Shown: piece after piece, positions 34,646-42,520 of the stretch
Position numbering within the stretch: the first letter of the stretch is position 1
How the letters are laid out: each line of letters opens with the position of its first letter
Assembly (NCBI GenBank): GCA_025055435.1
Contig: JANWWN010000025.1
Span: forward strand, 1 to 42,520
Length of the DNA stretch: 42,520 nucleotides
DNA from: Cyclobacteriaceae bacterium
GTDB taxonomy: Bacteria > Bacteroidota > Bacteroidia > Cytophagales > Cyclobacteriaceae
Direction of reading: 5' to 3'
Notes under the pieces: model-generated
Seen by the model: the letters and a program-made list of their open reading frames with translations, nothing else
Database searches by the model: none
Told to the model about the DNA's origin: nothing
Made by a program: the position numbers and the translations under genes

Positions 34646-37600
34646 ATGAGTAAACGTAAGTCATCTGCGATTATCGAAACGCCCTGGTTTAAAGAAGCCA
34701 TTTTCTATGAGCTTTCCGTTCGTGCTTTTTACGACAGCAATGGAGACGGCATCGGAGATTTTCGGGGATTACTTGAGAAACTGGATTATCTGGAAGACCT
34801 GGGAATTAATGTGATATGGCTTCTGCCGTTTTATCCTTCGCCTCTGCGCGATGATGGTTATGATGTTACCAACCACACCGACATCCACCCTGATTACGGA
34901 ACCCTTGCCGATTTCAAAGCCTTTCTGAAGGAAGCCCACAGAAGGAACATGCGGGTAATTACGGAACTAATCCTTAACCATACATCCGACCGGCACCCCT
35001 GGTTCATACGCGCCCGAAAAGCCAAACCCGGAAATCGTTACAGAAACTATTATGTATGGAGTGATACACCCGAAAAATACAAGGAAGCACGCGTAATTAT
35101 TCAGTCGGAAGAATCATCGAACTGGACATGGGATAACGAAGCGCGTGCGTATTATTGGCACCGGTATTTCAGCCATACCCCCGAACTGAACTACGAAAAT
35201 CCCGAAGTCCAGCTCGAAATGATGAAGGTCATTGATTTCTGGCTTAAGATGGGGGTGGACGGTTTCCGGCTCGCAGCCGTTCCGTTTCTTTATGAACAGG
35301 AAGGAACCAGCTGTGAAAACCTGCCGCAAACGCACGACTTTATCCGCAAAATCCGCAAACATATTGATACCCATTATCAGGATAAAATACTGATTGCCGA
35401 TGCCAACCTGTGGCCGGAAGATGCAGCAACCTATTTTGGAAGAGGCGATGAGTGCCACATGGTTTTCAACTATCCGCTCATGCCGCGGTTGTTCCTGAGT
35501 TTGCGAACCGAAGACAGCTACCCCATAACCGACATCATGGAACAAACTCCGGAAACGCCGGAAGGCTGCCAGTGGGCTTTGTTTTTGCGCAACCATGATG
35601 AACTCGGTTTGGAGATGGTTACCGAAGAAGAAAAAGATTACCTGCTGAAAGCTTACGCCCGCGATGCACAAACCAAATTCAATTCAGGCATACGGCGCAG
35701 ACTGGCCCCGTTGTTAAACAATGACCGCAGAAAAATTGAATTGCTGTACACCCTATTGTTTTCTCTGCCGGGCACGCCGGTTATTTACTATGGCGATGAA
35801 ATCGGTATGGGCGACAATGTTTACCTGGGAGGCCGGCACAGCGTGCGCACACCCATGCAGTGGAACATGAATATCAACGCCGGTTTTTCAAATGCCAATC
35901 CGCAACAATTGTATCTGCCGGTAATTACCGACCCGGTTTACCGATACGAATCGGTAAATGTAGCAACGCAACTGGAGAGCACTTCCTCCCTGATATGGTG
36001 GGTGCGAAACGTAATTGCCATGCGCAAACGACTTTCGCTCTTCGGCAAAGGGAAGATGAAGTTCATTTCAACCAACAACAACAAAGTGCTATGCTTTGCC
36101 CGTACCTGGGAAAAACAGCACGTAGTGGTGGTGGTAAATCTGTCGCAGTTCTCACAGGCTGCCACACTTGATTTGTCGGAGTTCCGCGGCTGCGAAGTAA
36201 CAGAAGTATTTAGTCAAAACCGCTTTCCTGGTGTAGGCCATGGTGAATACCTCATCACCCTGGGGCCGTACAGTTATTATTGGCTTCAGCTGGAGCTATC
36301 GGAAAAACCCAAAAGTACCGGCTCCGGCTCCGAACTTCCCTTGTTTGAATCGGCCCTCTCATGGGAGCGTGCCCTGCAGGAATACCAGTACCGCAGATTT
36401 ATCGAACGTAAAGCACTGCCGGCATATCTGAAAAAGTGCAAATGGTTTAACGGAAAATCAAGGCAGATTAACCGCGTGTCGGTGGACCATGTCATGCCGC
36501 TGAAGGTGGATGAAACCGTTCATTACTTACTGCTTATTGAAGTTACTTTCTTACAGAAACTGCCCGAAATCTATTTGCTGCCTATTGTGTTTGTGCCAGG
36601 CGACCGGCTTTTCGAAGAGGTTGAATATTCGCTGCAAAGCGTAATTTGTCGGGCTGATATTCAGGGGCAGTCAGGCTTCATCATGGACAGCCTGTACGAT
36701 TCCCTGTTTCGCACCTTTTTATTTAGAGCCATCGAAAACAAACAGCGCGTTGCTTTGGATACCGCTGCGCTCGAATTTAATCCAAGCGTGTTCAACAAGA
36801 TTTCTGCATTACCTCAGATTCAATCCCGCATCATCAAAACCGACCAAAGCAACACAACCGTTATTTATAACGACCAGTTCATTTTCAAATTTTATCGCCG
36901 AATGGAACGCGAAATCAACCCCGATATGGAATTGATTCGGTTCCTTTCCGAACAGACAACCTTTACCAACAGTCCGCGTTACCACGGAAGCGTGGAATTG
37001 CGCGAAAAATCAGGCAGCACCTTGACCATTGGCATGCTGCAAAATAAAATTGAGAACCAGGGCGATGCCTGGACCATGGCTACCGACTCCGTTGGCCGTT
37101 TTTTTGAGCGGGTTATTACCGGTGCCAAGCACAGCAAACTGCCACCGTTGGTGAACAAGCCAATGTTGAAATTTGAAGATGCCCCTCCGTTGATTCAGGA
37201 ATTTATCGGTCGCGGATTTTATGAGCGGGTGGTGCGGCTCGGTCAGCGAACCGCTGAAATGCATCTTGCGCTTGCCTCCGATAAAACGCGGCCAGAAATG
37301 GCTCCCGAACCCTTTACCTCCAACTACCAGCGCGCACTGTACTCTTCACTGCGTAAGCTAACCCGCGACCGATTTGCTTTGTTGCGAAATTCAAAAAGCC
37401 GGTTACCGGATGATTCCGTTCCTTTGGCTGATGACGTACTCGGATTGGAAGACACCATACTGGAGGCGTTCCGCGATGTGTACGAAACTCCCATTCAGGC
37501 GATGAAAGCCCGCATACATGGAGACTTCCATCTGGGTCGTGTACTTTTTACGGGAAATGATTTTGTAATTGCCGATTTTGAGGGCGAAACGGATATCTCA

Positions 37601-37999
37601 TTCAGCGAAAGAAGATTGAAGAGAAGTCCGTTGAAAGATATAGCCGGCATGATGCGCTCATTTCATTATGCAGCTTTTGGTAAAATACTCATGAACGAGA
37701 ACTACAGAAAACGCGACCGCGATTTTCTTGAATCATGGGCCGAACAGTGGCAGCATTATATCAGCCGTTTTTACCTGGCCGCTTATTCCGGGCGAATGGG
37801 AAAAAGCGAATGGACCGAAAGCGATGATGTGTTGCTAAGAACCTTTCTGATTGAAAAAGCCATTAACGAATTGGGATATGAACTGAGCGAGCGACCGGAT
37901 TGGACCAGTATCCCGCTGCGCGGATTGTTGTACCATATAAACCGCTACAAATCCGAAAAGGAAGAACGGGAAAAAGGTTCCAAACACAAAAACAGGTAA
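34646..37999 (+). CDS. treS: Trehalose synthase-maltokinase fusion; TreS active site degenerate
   Basis: This 1117-residue protein fuses a TreS-type GH13 domain (about 12-550) to a maltokinase/Pep2 domain (about 565-1105). The TreS part is clear by sequence ([73 protein letters not shown]). However, the nucleophile position in GFRLAAVPF is Ala210 where GFRLDAVP is expected. The acid/base position in [11 protein letters not shown] is Asp252 instead of Glu. Region I reads ELILNH (Glu107 for Asp). Asp318 is kept. The kinase half retains its catalytic motifs [12 protein letters not shown] and VIADFEGE plus [14 protein letters not shown]. Predicted role: ATP-dependent maltose to maltose-1-phosphate, with the TreS half probably inert. 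It is cytoplasmic, and first gene of an operon with glgB 1 bp downstream. Confidence 0.9.
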   Translation: MSKRKSSAIIETPWFKEAIFYELSVRAFYDSNGDGIGDFRGLLEKLDYLEDLGINVIWLLPFYPSPLRDDGYDVTNHTDIHPDYGTLADFKAFLKEAHRRNMRVITELILNHTSDRHPWFIRARKAKPGNRYRNYYVWSDTPEKYKEARVIIQSEESSNWTWDNEARAYYWHRYFSHTPELNYENPEVQLEMMKVIDFWLKMGVDGFRLAAVPFLYEQEGTSCENLPQTHDFIRKIRKHIDTHYQDKILIADANLWPEDAATYFGRGDECHMVFNYPLMPRLFLSLRTEDSYPITDIMEQTPETPEGCQWALFLRNHDELGLEMVTEEEKDYLLKAYARDAQTKFNSGIRRRLAPLLNNDRRKIELLYTLLFSLPGTPVIYYGDEIGMGDNVYLGGRHSVRTPMQWNMNINAGFSNANPQQLYLPVITDPVYRYESVNVATQLESTSSLIWWVRNVIAMRKRLSLFGKGKMKFISTNNNKVLCFARTWEKQHVVVVVNLSQFSQAATLDLSEFRGCEVTEVFSQNRFPGVGHGEYLITLGPYSYYWLQLELSEKPKSTGSGSELPLFESALSWERALQEYQYRRFIERKALPAYLKKCKWFNGKSRQINRVSVDHVMPLKVDETVHYLLLIEVTFLQKLPEIYLLPIVFVPGDRLFEEVEYSLQSVICRADIQGQSGFIMDSLYDSLFRTFLFRAIENKQRVALDTAALEFNPSVFNKISALPQIQSRIIKTDQSNTTVIYNDQFIFKFYRRMEREINPDMELIRFLSEQTTFTNSPRYHGSVELREKSGSTLTIGMLQNKIENQGDAWTMATDSVGRFFERVITGAKHSKLPPLVNKPMLKFEDAPPLIQEFIGRGFYERVVRLGQRTAEMHLALASDKTRPEMAPEPFTSNYQRALYSSLRKLTRDRFALLRNSKSRLPDDSVPLADDVLGLEDTILEAFRDVYETPIQAMKARIHGDFHLGRVLFTGNDFVIADFEGETDISFSERRLKRSPLKDIAGMMRSFHYAAFGKILMNENYRKRDRDFLESWAEQWQHYISRFYLAAYSGRMGKSEWTESDDVLLRTFLIEKAINELGYELSERPDWTSIPLRGLLYHINRYKSEKEEREKGSKHKNR

Positions 38000-38000
38000 T

Positions 38001-39971
38001 ATGTCAGGCGATACTTCTTCCAAATCAGTTGCACAGCACACGGCATTCTACAGCCTGTTTACCGATTTTGATATCTATCTCTTGAAAGCGGGAAGGCATT
38101 ACCGTTTATATGAAAAACTGGGTGCACATCAGGCCACGCATCAGGGTAAAACAGGGACTTATTTTGCGGTTTGGGCTCCCAACGCCAAATCGGTATCCGT
38201 GATAGGAAATTTTAACGGCTGGCAAAAGCAACAGCATATTTTATACCCGCGTTGGGATGAATCCGGAATTTGGGAAGGCTTTCATGAAAACATTACAACT
38301 GGCGAATTGTACAAATACGCCATTCTGACGCAGGATGGGCAATGGCTTGAAAAAGCCGATCCGTTTGCCTTTTATTGCGAAACCCCGCCACGCACGGCTT
38401 CCATCATCTGGCCGGTAGATGGTTATAAATGGAACGATGAAGACTGGATGAACAGGCGAAAGGAAAAGAAATGGCACAAACAACCGGTTTCCGTTTACGA
38501 AGTTCATCTCGGCTCCTGGCGCAGGGTACCCGCTGAAGGAAACCGTCCGCTTACGTATCGCGAACTGGCCATAGAGCTGGTAAACTATGTTAAGGAAATG
38601 GGTTTTACCCATGTGGAATTCATGCCTGTAATGGAACATCCGTTTTACGGATCATGGGGTTACCAAACCACAGGTTATTATGCACCCACAAGCCGATACG
38701 GTAGTCCGCAGGATTTTATGCACCTCATCGATTCCCTCCACCAGGCCGGCATTGGAGTCATACTCGATTGGGTGCCATCGCATTATCCGGGTGACGAACA
38801 TGGTTTGTTCCGGTTTGACGGAACTCATCTGTACGAACATGCCGACCCGCGCAAAGGATTCCATCCCGATTGGAAAAGTTACATTTTCAACTACGGCAGA
38901 AATGAGGTCCGGTCGTTTTTAATCAGCAGCGCCCTGTTCTGGCTGGACAAATACCATGTTGATGCGTTGCGTGTGGACGCGGTAGCCAGCATGCTTTATC
39001 TGGACTACTCAAGGAAAGAAGGCGAGTGGATACCGAACTGGTACGGAGGCAGGGAAAATCTGGAAGCCATATCGTTTTTAAAAGAATTCAATGAGGCGGT
39101 TTACGGTCAATATCCCGATGTATTTACGGTAGCTGAGGAATCAACCGCCTGGCCCGGCGTTTCGAAACCAACGTATCAGGGTGGATTAGGCTTCGGACAG
39201 AAATGGATGATGGGCTGGATGCACGACACGTTGCAATATTTCAAACGCGACCCGATTTACCGTTCGTATCATCAGGATGAAATCACCTTTAGTCTGGTGT
39301 ATGCCTTTACGGAAAACTTCATGCTACCGTTATCGCATGACGAAGTGGTTTATGGAAAAGGCTCGTTGCTTTCGCGCATGCCCGGAGATGAATGGCGTAA
39401 GTTTGCCAACCTCAGGCTTTTATTCGCATACATGTTTAGCCACCCCGGAACCAAACTTTTGTTCATGGGTGGCGAATTTGCACAATCAGCCGAATGGAAT
39501 CATGATCAAAGCCTGGACTGGCATTTGCTACAATGGGATTACCACCAGGGCATTCAAAGATTAATTGTTGAACTCAACCGCCTGTATCGAAGTGAGCGAG
39601 CTTTATTCATCTGTCAGTTTGAGCCCGCCGGATTTGAATGGGTAGATTACTCTGACCGGCAAAACTGCGTGATTGCCTACAGGCGTAAATCCGACCAACC
39701 CAACGAACTGATACAGGTAATTTGCAATTTTACCCCCGAAGTGAGGTACTCATATCGAATCGGTGTACCTTTCAACGGGCAATGGCAGGAAGTTTTTAAC
39801 TCAGATGATAAAATATATGGCGGAAGTGGTGTGCGCAACGAAGGCCGGTTGATTGCCGAAGAGATACCTTGTCATGGAAGTGCATATTCCATAACCCTGA
39901 CCTTGCCGCCATTAGCAGCTATTTACCTTAAGAATATACAAGAGCCTGAAACGGGGCACAATTCTAATTAG
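38001..39971 (+). CDS. glgB: 1,4-alpha-glucan branching enzyme
   Basis: This 656-residue GlgB has an N-terminal CBM48 (about 30-135, [10 protein letters not shown]). The GH13 barrel carries the branching-enzyme signatures [32 protein letters not shown] and the nucleophile Asp326 in [16 protein letters not shown]. The acid/base is Glu379 in [12 protein letters not shown], and Asp447 is in [14 protein letters not shown]-terminal beta domain follows. All catalytic residues are intact. It creates alpha-1,6 branches in glycogen in the cytoplasm. It starts 1 bp after the TreS-maltokinase stop and ends 5 bp before the GH57 gene, so the three are surely co-transcribed. With maltokinase this recalls the GlgE-type glycogen pathway, although no GlgE is in the window. 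Confidence 0.96.
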   Translation: MSGDTSSKSVAQHTAFYSLFTDFDIYLLKAGRHYRLYEKLGAHQATHQGKTGTYFAVWAPNAKSVSVIGNFNGWQKQQHILYPRWDESGIWEGFHENITTGELYKYAILTQDGQWLEKADPFAFYCETPPRTASIIWPVDGYKWNDEDWMNRRKEKKWHKQPVSVYEVHLGSWRRVPAEGNRPLTYRELAIELVNYVKEMGFTHVEFMPVMEHPFYGSWGYQTTGYYAPTSRYGSPQDFMHLIDSLHQAGIGVILDWVPSHYPGDEHGLFRFDGTHLYEHADPRKGFHPDWKSYIFNYGRNEVRSFLISSALFWLDKYHVDALRVDAVASMLYLDYSRKEGEWIPNWYGGRENLEAISFLKEFNEAVYGQYPDVFTVAEESTAWPGVSKPTYQGGLGFGQKWMMGWMHDTLQYFKRDPIYRSYHQDEITFSLVYAFTENFMLPLSHDEVVYGKGSLLSRMPGDEWRKFANLRLLFAYMFSHPGTKLLFMGGEFAQSAEWNHDQSLDWHLLQWDYHQGIQRLIVELNRLYRSERALFICQFEPAGFEWVDYSDRQNCVIAYRRKSDQPNELIQVICNFTPEVRYSYRIGVPFNGQWQEVFNSDDKIYGGSGVRNEGRLIAEEIPCHGSAYSITLTLPPLAAIYLKNIQEPETGHNSN

Positions 39972-39976
39972 AAGGT

Positions 39977-42391
39977 ATGGAGGGGAGCAATAACCGGAAA
40001 TTCATTTGCATTCATGGACACTTTTATCAGCCACCACGTGAAAACGCCTGGCTTGAAGTAATTGAGTGGCAGGAATCGGCACACCCTTACCACGACTGGA
40101 ATGAGCGCATATCGGCAGAATGTTATGCACCGAATGCGGCATCGAGAATACTCGATGAAAACAGTGTCATCAAAAACATTACCAACAATTATACCCGCAT
40201 CAGCTTCAACTTCGGACCTACGCTATTATCGTGGATGGAGGAAAATGACCGGGAGACATACGAAGCAATCGTACAGGCCGATAAGGAAAGCGCCCGACTT
40301 TTTGGCGGTCATGGTTCGGCCCTGGCGCAGGTATATAACCACATGATTATGCCACTGGCCAACCGCAGGGACAAGGAAACGCAAATCATTTGGGGTATTC
40401 GCGATTTTGAATACCGGTTTAGTCGTAAACCCGAAGGCATGTGGCTGGCCGAAACCGCAGTGGATTTGGAAACGCTCGAATTACTGGCTGACCATGGAAT
40501 AAAGTTTACCATTCTGGCGCCGCATCAGGCAAGGGCCTTTAAAAAGGAAGGAGAGGGATATTGGACCGAATTGAAAGACCGCGAAATAAATACCCGCAGG
40601 GCCTATCGGTGCCGGTTGTCCTCAGGAAAAGATATAGCAGTGTTTTTTTACAATGGTGCCATTTCGCAGGCGGTAGCTTTTAACGGACTGTTAAACAACG
40701 GGCAAAGTTTTGCCGAATCACTGATTAATTCGTTCGATGGCTCGGATGAAGCGCAACTGGTACACATCGCTACCGATGGCGAAACGTATGGTCACCATCA
40801 CAAGCATGGCGATATGGCACTTGCCTATTGTTTGGCCTACATCGAACAAAAACCGGAGGTGAGACTTACCAATTACGGTCAGTTTCTTGAAATGTTTCCC
40901 CCGCAGTATGAAGTTCAGATTGTTGAAAATTCTTCCTGGAGCTGTGTGCATGGTGTTGAACGTTGGCGCGACAACTGCGGATGCAACACAGGAAAGCCCG
41001 GTTTTCAGCAACTATGGAGAAAACCTTTACGCGAAGCCCTTGACTGGCTGCGCGATACCCTCGCTGAATGTTTTCAACAGGCCGCCTCGCAACTTTTGGC
41101 TGATCCTTGGAAAGCCCGCAACGATTATATCGCAGTCATTTTAAAGCGCAATGAAGAAAGTGTTAAAAAATTTATCCGTGAACACGCGGTTAAAACAGCC
41201 GAACCTTCCCGTATCCTTCGGTTGATGGAGATGCAACGCAATGCCATGCTGATGTTTACCAGTTGCGGATGGTTTTTCGATGAAATATCCGGTATTGAAA
41301 CCACACAGATTTTGCAATATGCCTGCCGGGCCATTCAGTTAGCCAATCAGCTTACCGATAAAGACCTGGAACAGGAGTTCATCGGGCAACTAAGCCATGC
41401 ACCGTCCAATATTCCGCAATTCGAAAGCGGGGCGGGTGTTTATACACAGCTCGTATTACCATCGAAGGTTTCGTTGCAACGGGTAGGCATGCACTATGCA
41501 GTGGCCTCCTTATTTGAAGAAGATCCGGAGAATTTTCCTGTGTTTAATTACACCACATTTAATGAGGCCTTTTTGCGAAAGGAGGCAGGCGAACAACGCC
41601 TGGTGCTGGGTATAACGCGTATCCGGTCGAATGTAACCTGGTCGGAAAAACGATTCAGTTTTGTAGCCGTGTATATGGGCAAGCACAATATTATCGGCTC
41701 CATTTCAATCGATATGAAACCGGAGGATTTTAGCTCAATGCAGTTTCGCGTGGTAAAGGCATTCGAGGAAGCCCGTCTGGCTGATGTTATCGGTTTGTTG
41801 CAAACTTATTTCGGCCCGGAGCATTACACCATCTGGCATTTATTTAAAGATGAAAAGCGCAAGGTGCTAAATCAGATTACACGTCAAAGTCTTGCTGAAC
41901 TGGAAGAATCGTTACGCAGGGTTTACAACCGCGATTATCCGTTGGTCAACGCCCTTCGGCATAACTACATGCCCATTCCACGTGCTTACCTTACCACATT
42001 TGAATACATTTTAAATGCCGATTTGATGTCCAGTTTCCGTTCAGTAAAAATCAATCTGAAGAAAATTGAACGAATTATGCAGGAAATGGCCGCATGGAAA
42101 CTTAGCATCGAAGACCCCGAACAGGTGGCCCGCCTGGCGGGTGAACGGATATATAAAGAACTTCGCAGTATATCGGCCGAACGCAGTAATGTGAGAAGGA
42201 TAGACCGGCTAAACCGACTGTTCCCGCTGTTACGAAAGTTCAGGCTTGAACCCAACTTGTACAAAAGCCAGAACCTGTATTTCGAAATTTCGCAGCAGGA
42301 ATATAAAAACGGGAAGGACCGAAGCTCCGAATGGCAAAAGCAATTCGAGTTGCTGGGCAAAAACCTGGGCGTAAAGGTTAAATTCGGTTAA
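39977..42391 (+). CDS. GH57 family glycoside hydrolase with C-terminal DUF3536-like region
   Basis: This 804-residue cytoplasmic protein has the GH57 opening FICIHGHFYQPPREN (residues 9-23). The family motif region GGHGSALAQVYNHMI is present, then the nucleophile Glu159 in GMWLAETAVD and acid/base Asp267 in ATDGETYGHHHKHGD. The insert VERWRDNCGCNTG is also typical of this GH57 branch. Residues about 340-804 correspond to a long helical C-terminal region like DUF3536. GH57 members act on alpha-glucans as amylases, 4-alpha-glucanotransferases or branching enzymes; this branch is poorly characterised. It begins 5 bp after glgB, implying a role in glycogen trimming or debranching beside GlgB. No signal peptide is present. 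Confidence 0.88.
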   Translation: MEGSNNRKFICIHGHFYQPPRENAWLEVIEWQESAHPYHDWNERISAECYAPNAASRILDENSVIKNITNNYTRISFNFGPTLLSWMEENDRETYEAIVQADKESARLFGGHGSALAQVYNHMIMPLANRRDKETQIIWGIRDFEYRFSRKPEGMWLAETAVDLETLELLADHGIKFTILAPHQARAFKKEGEGYWTELKDREINTRRAYRCRLSSGKDIAVFFYNGAISQAVAFNGLLNNGQSFAESLINSFDGSDEAQLVHIATDGETYGHHHKHGDMALAYCLAYIEQKPEVRLTNYGQFLEMFPPQYEVQIVENSSWSCVHGVERWRDNCGCNTGKPGFQQLWRKPLREALDWLRDTLAECFQQAASQLLADPWKARNDYIAVILKRNEESVKKFIREHAVKTAEPSRILRLMEMQRNAMLMFTSCGWFFDEISGIETTQILQYACRAIQLANQLTDKDLEQEFIGQLSHAPSNIPQFESGAGVYTQLVLPSKVSLQRVGMHYAVASLFEEDPENFPVFNYTTFNEAFLRKEAGEQRLVLGITRIRSNVTWSEKRFSFVAVYMGKHNIIGSISIDMKPEDFSSMQFRVVKAFEEARLADVIGLLQTYFGPEHYTIWHLFKDEKRKVLNQITRQSLAELEESLRRVYNRDYPLVNALRHNYMPIPRAYLTTFEYILNADLMSSFRSVKINLKKIERIMQEMAAWKLSIEDPEQVARLAGERIYKELRSISAERSNVRRIDRLNRLFPLLRKFRLEPNLYKSQNLYFEISQQEYKNGKDRSSEWQKQFELLGKNLGVKVKFG

Positions 42392-42405
42392 AACGTAATT
42401 ACCCG

Positions 42406-42513
42406 TCATCGCTTCAGGATACGCAGTGATTTAACGCGTGTGCCGTTCGAAAGCTGCAACACATAGAGACCTGATGCTAGATTGTGGTTCACTTTAATGA
42501 GATTTGATTCTTC
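42406..42513 (-). CDS. C-terminal T9SS sorting-domain fragment at the right edge
   Basis: On the minus strand 35 codons end at a TGA (plus 42406-42408). They encode EESNLIKVNHNLASGLYVLQ, then LSNGTRVKSLRILKR. This is the end of a type A T9SS (Por) sorting domain, as in the amylase at 16410. Going upstream, an in-frame TAA occurs at plus 42514-42516, only 7 bases from the window edge. Thus the gene is either a pseudogene or frameshifted, or the last bases of the window are unreliable. The cargo protein cannot be identified. Confidence 0.6.
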   Translation of the reverse strand, partial: EESNLIKVNHNLASGLYVLQLSNGTRVKSLRILKR

Positions 42514-42520
42514 TTAGTTT

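Noticed and set aside
35114-35671. 185-codon open frame on the minus strand inside the TreS domain
   Set aside because: It is antisense to a well-supported protein domain and shows no recognisable motif.
34646-35700. Sequencing errors as the cause of the changed TreS catalytic residues
   Set aside because: Three separate sites are altered while the frame and all surrounding motifs stay intact, and Asp to Ala (GCA) needs two substitutions.
1-42520. CRISPR array, insertion sequence, prophage or tRNA gene
   Set aside because: Intergenic spaces are short (under about 250 bp) and none shows direct-repeat arrays, terminal inverted repeats with transposase, or a tRNA cloverleaf.

Overview
The window looks like chromosomal DNA of a Bacteroidota member, most likely of the Cytophagales. 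The evidence is a SusC/SusD outer-membrane pair, C-terminal T9SS (Por) sorting domains, several lipoproteins, few strong Shine-Dalgarno sites, and promoters that fit the Bacteroidota consensus TTG-N17-20-TAnnTTTG. I see no rRNA, tRNA, transposase, phage gene or CRISPR array. No gap between genes exceeds about 250 bases.

Layout. (1) 1-6100 holds housekeeping and stress genes: a partial ThiF/MoeB-type E1-like enzyme, a RidA-family protein, L-2-hydroxyglutarate oxidase, a membrane HAMP-GAF-PAS sensor with no output domain, MsrA and an unknown lipoprotein. (2) 6166-19238 is an alpha-glucan utilisation locus. A GH31 alpha-glucosidase and an SLC45-like sugar symporter run leftward. SusC, SusD, a SusE/F-like three-repeat glycan-binding lipoprotein and a T9SS-secreted GH13 amylase run rightward. 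(3) 19244-26965 holds a GH53 galactanase lipoprotein, a divergent large GH5-like secreted protein, an Asp-box beta-propeller protein and an AT-rich putative outer-membrane barrel. (4) 27009-32715 holds a nucleoside-permease-like MFS transporter diverging from a Gfo/Idh/MocA oxidoreductase, two AP-endonuclease-like TIM barrels (one Tat-exported), a c-type cytochrome and two small proteins. This resembles oxidative (3-keto-glycoside type) sugar catabolism. (5) 32765-42391 holds a lipoprotein GH13 amylase, then a compact operon of a TreS-maltokinase fusion, GlgB and GH57-DUF3536, i.e. intracellular alpha-glucan (glycogen) metabolism. The right edge carries the C-terminal coding part of a T9SS-sorted protein on the minus strand.

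How it fits together. Extracellular alpha-glucan would be bound by SusD/SusE, cut by the secreted and lipoprotein amylases and imported by SusC. Maltodextrins would cross the inner membrane by the SLC45-like carrier and be hydrolysed by GH31. Glucose or maltose could then feed maltokinase, GlgB and glycogen. LacI-type operator-like palindromes (core GCAAACG/CGTTTGC) lie upstream of the GH31/SusC divergon, the MFS/Gfo-Idh divergon and the lipoprotein amylase, suggesting one regulon whose regulator is outside the window.

Most notable observation: the TreS half of the TreS-maltokinase fusion has lost its GH13 nucleophile (Asp to Ala), its general acid/base (Glu to Asp) and the region I Asp (to Glu), while the kinase half keeps its motifs. 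This predicts a pseudo-trehalose-synthase serving as a scaffold or allosteric partner of maltokinase.
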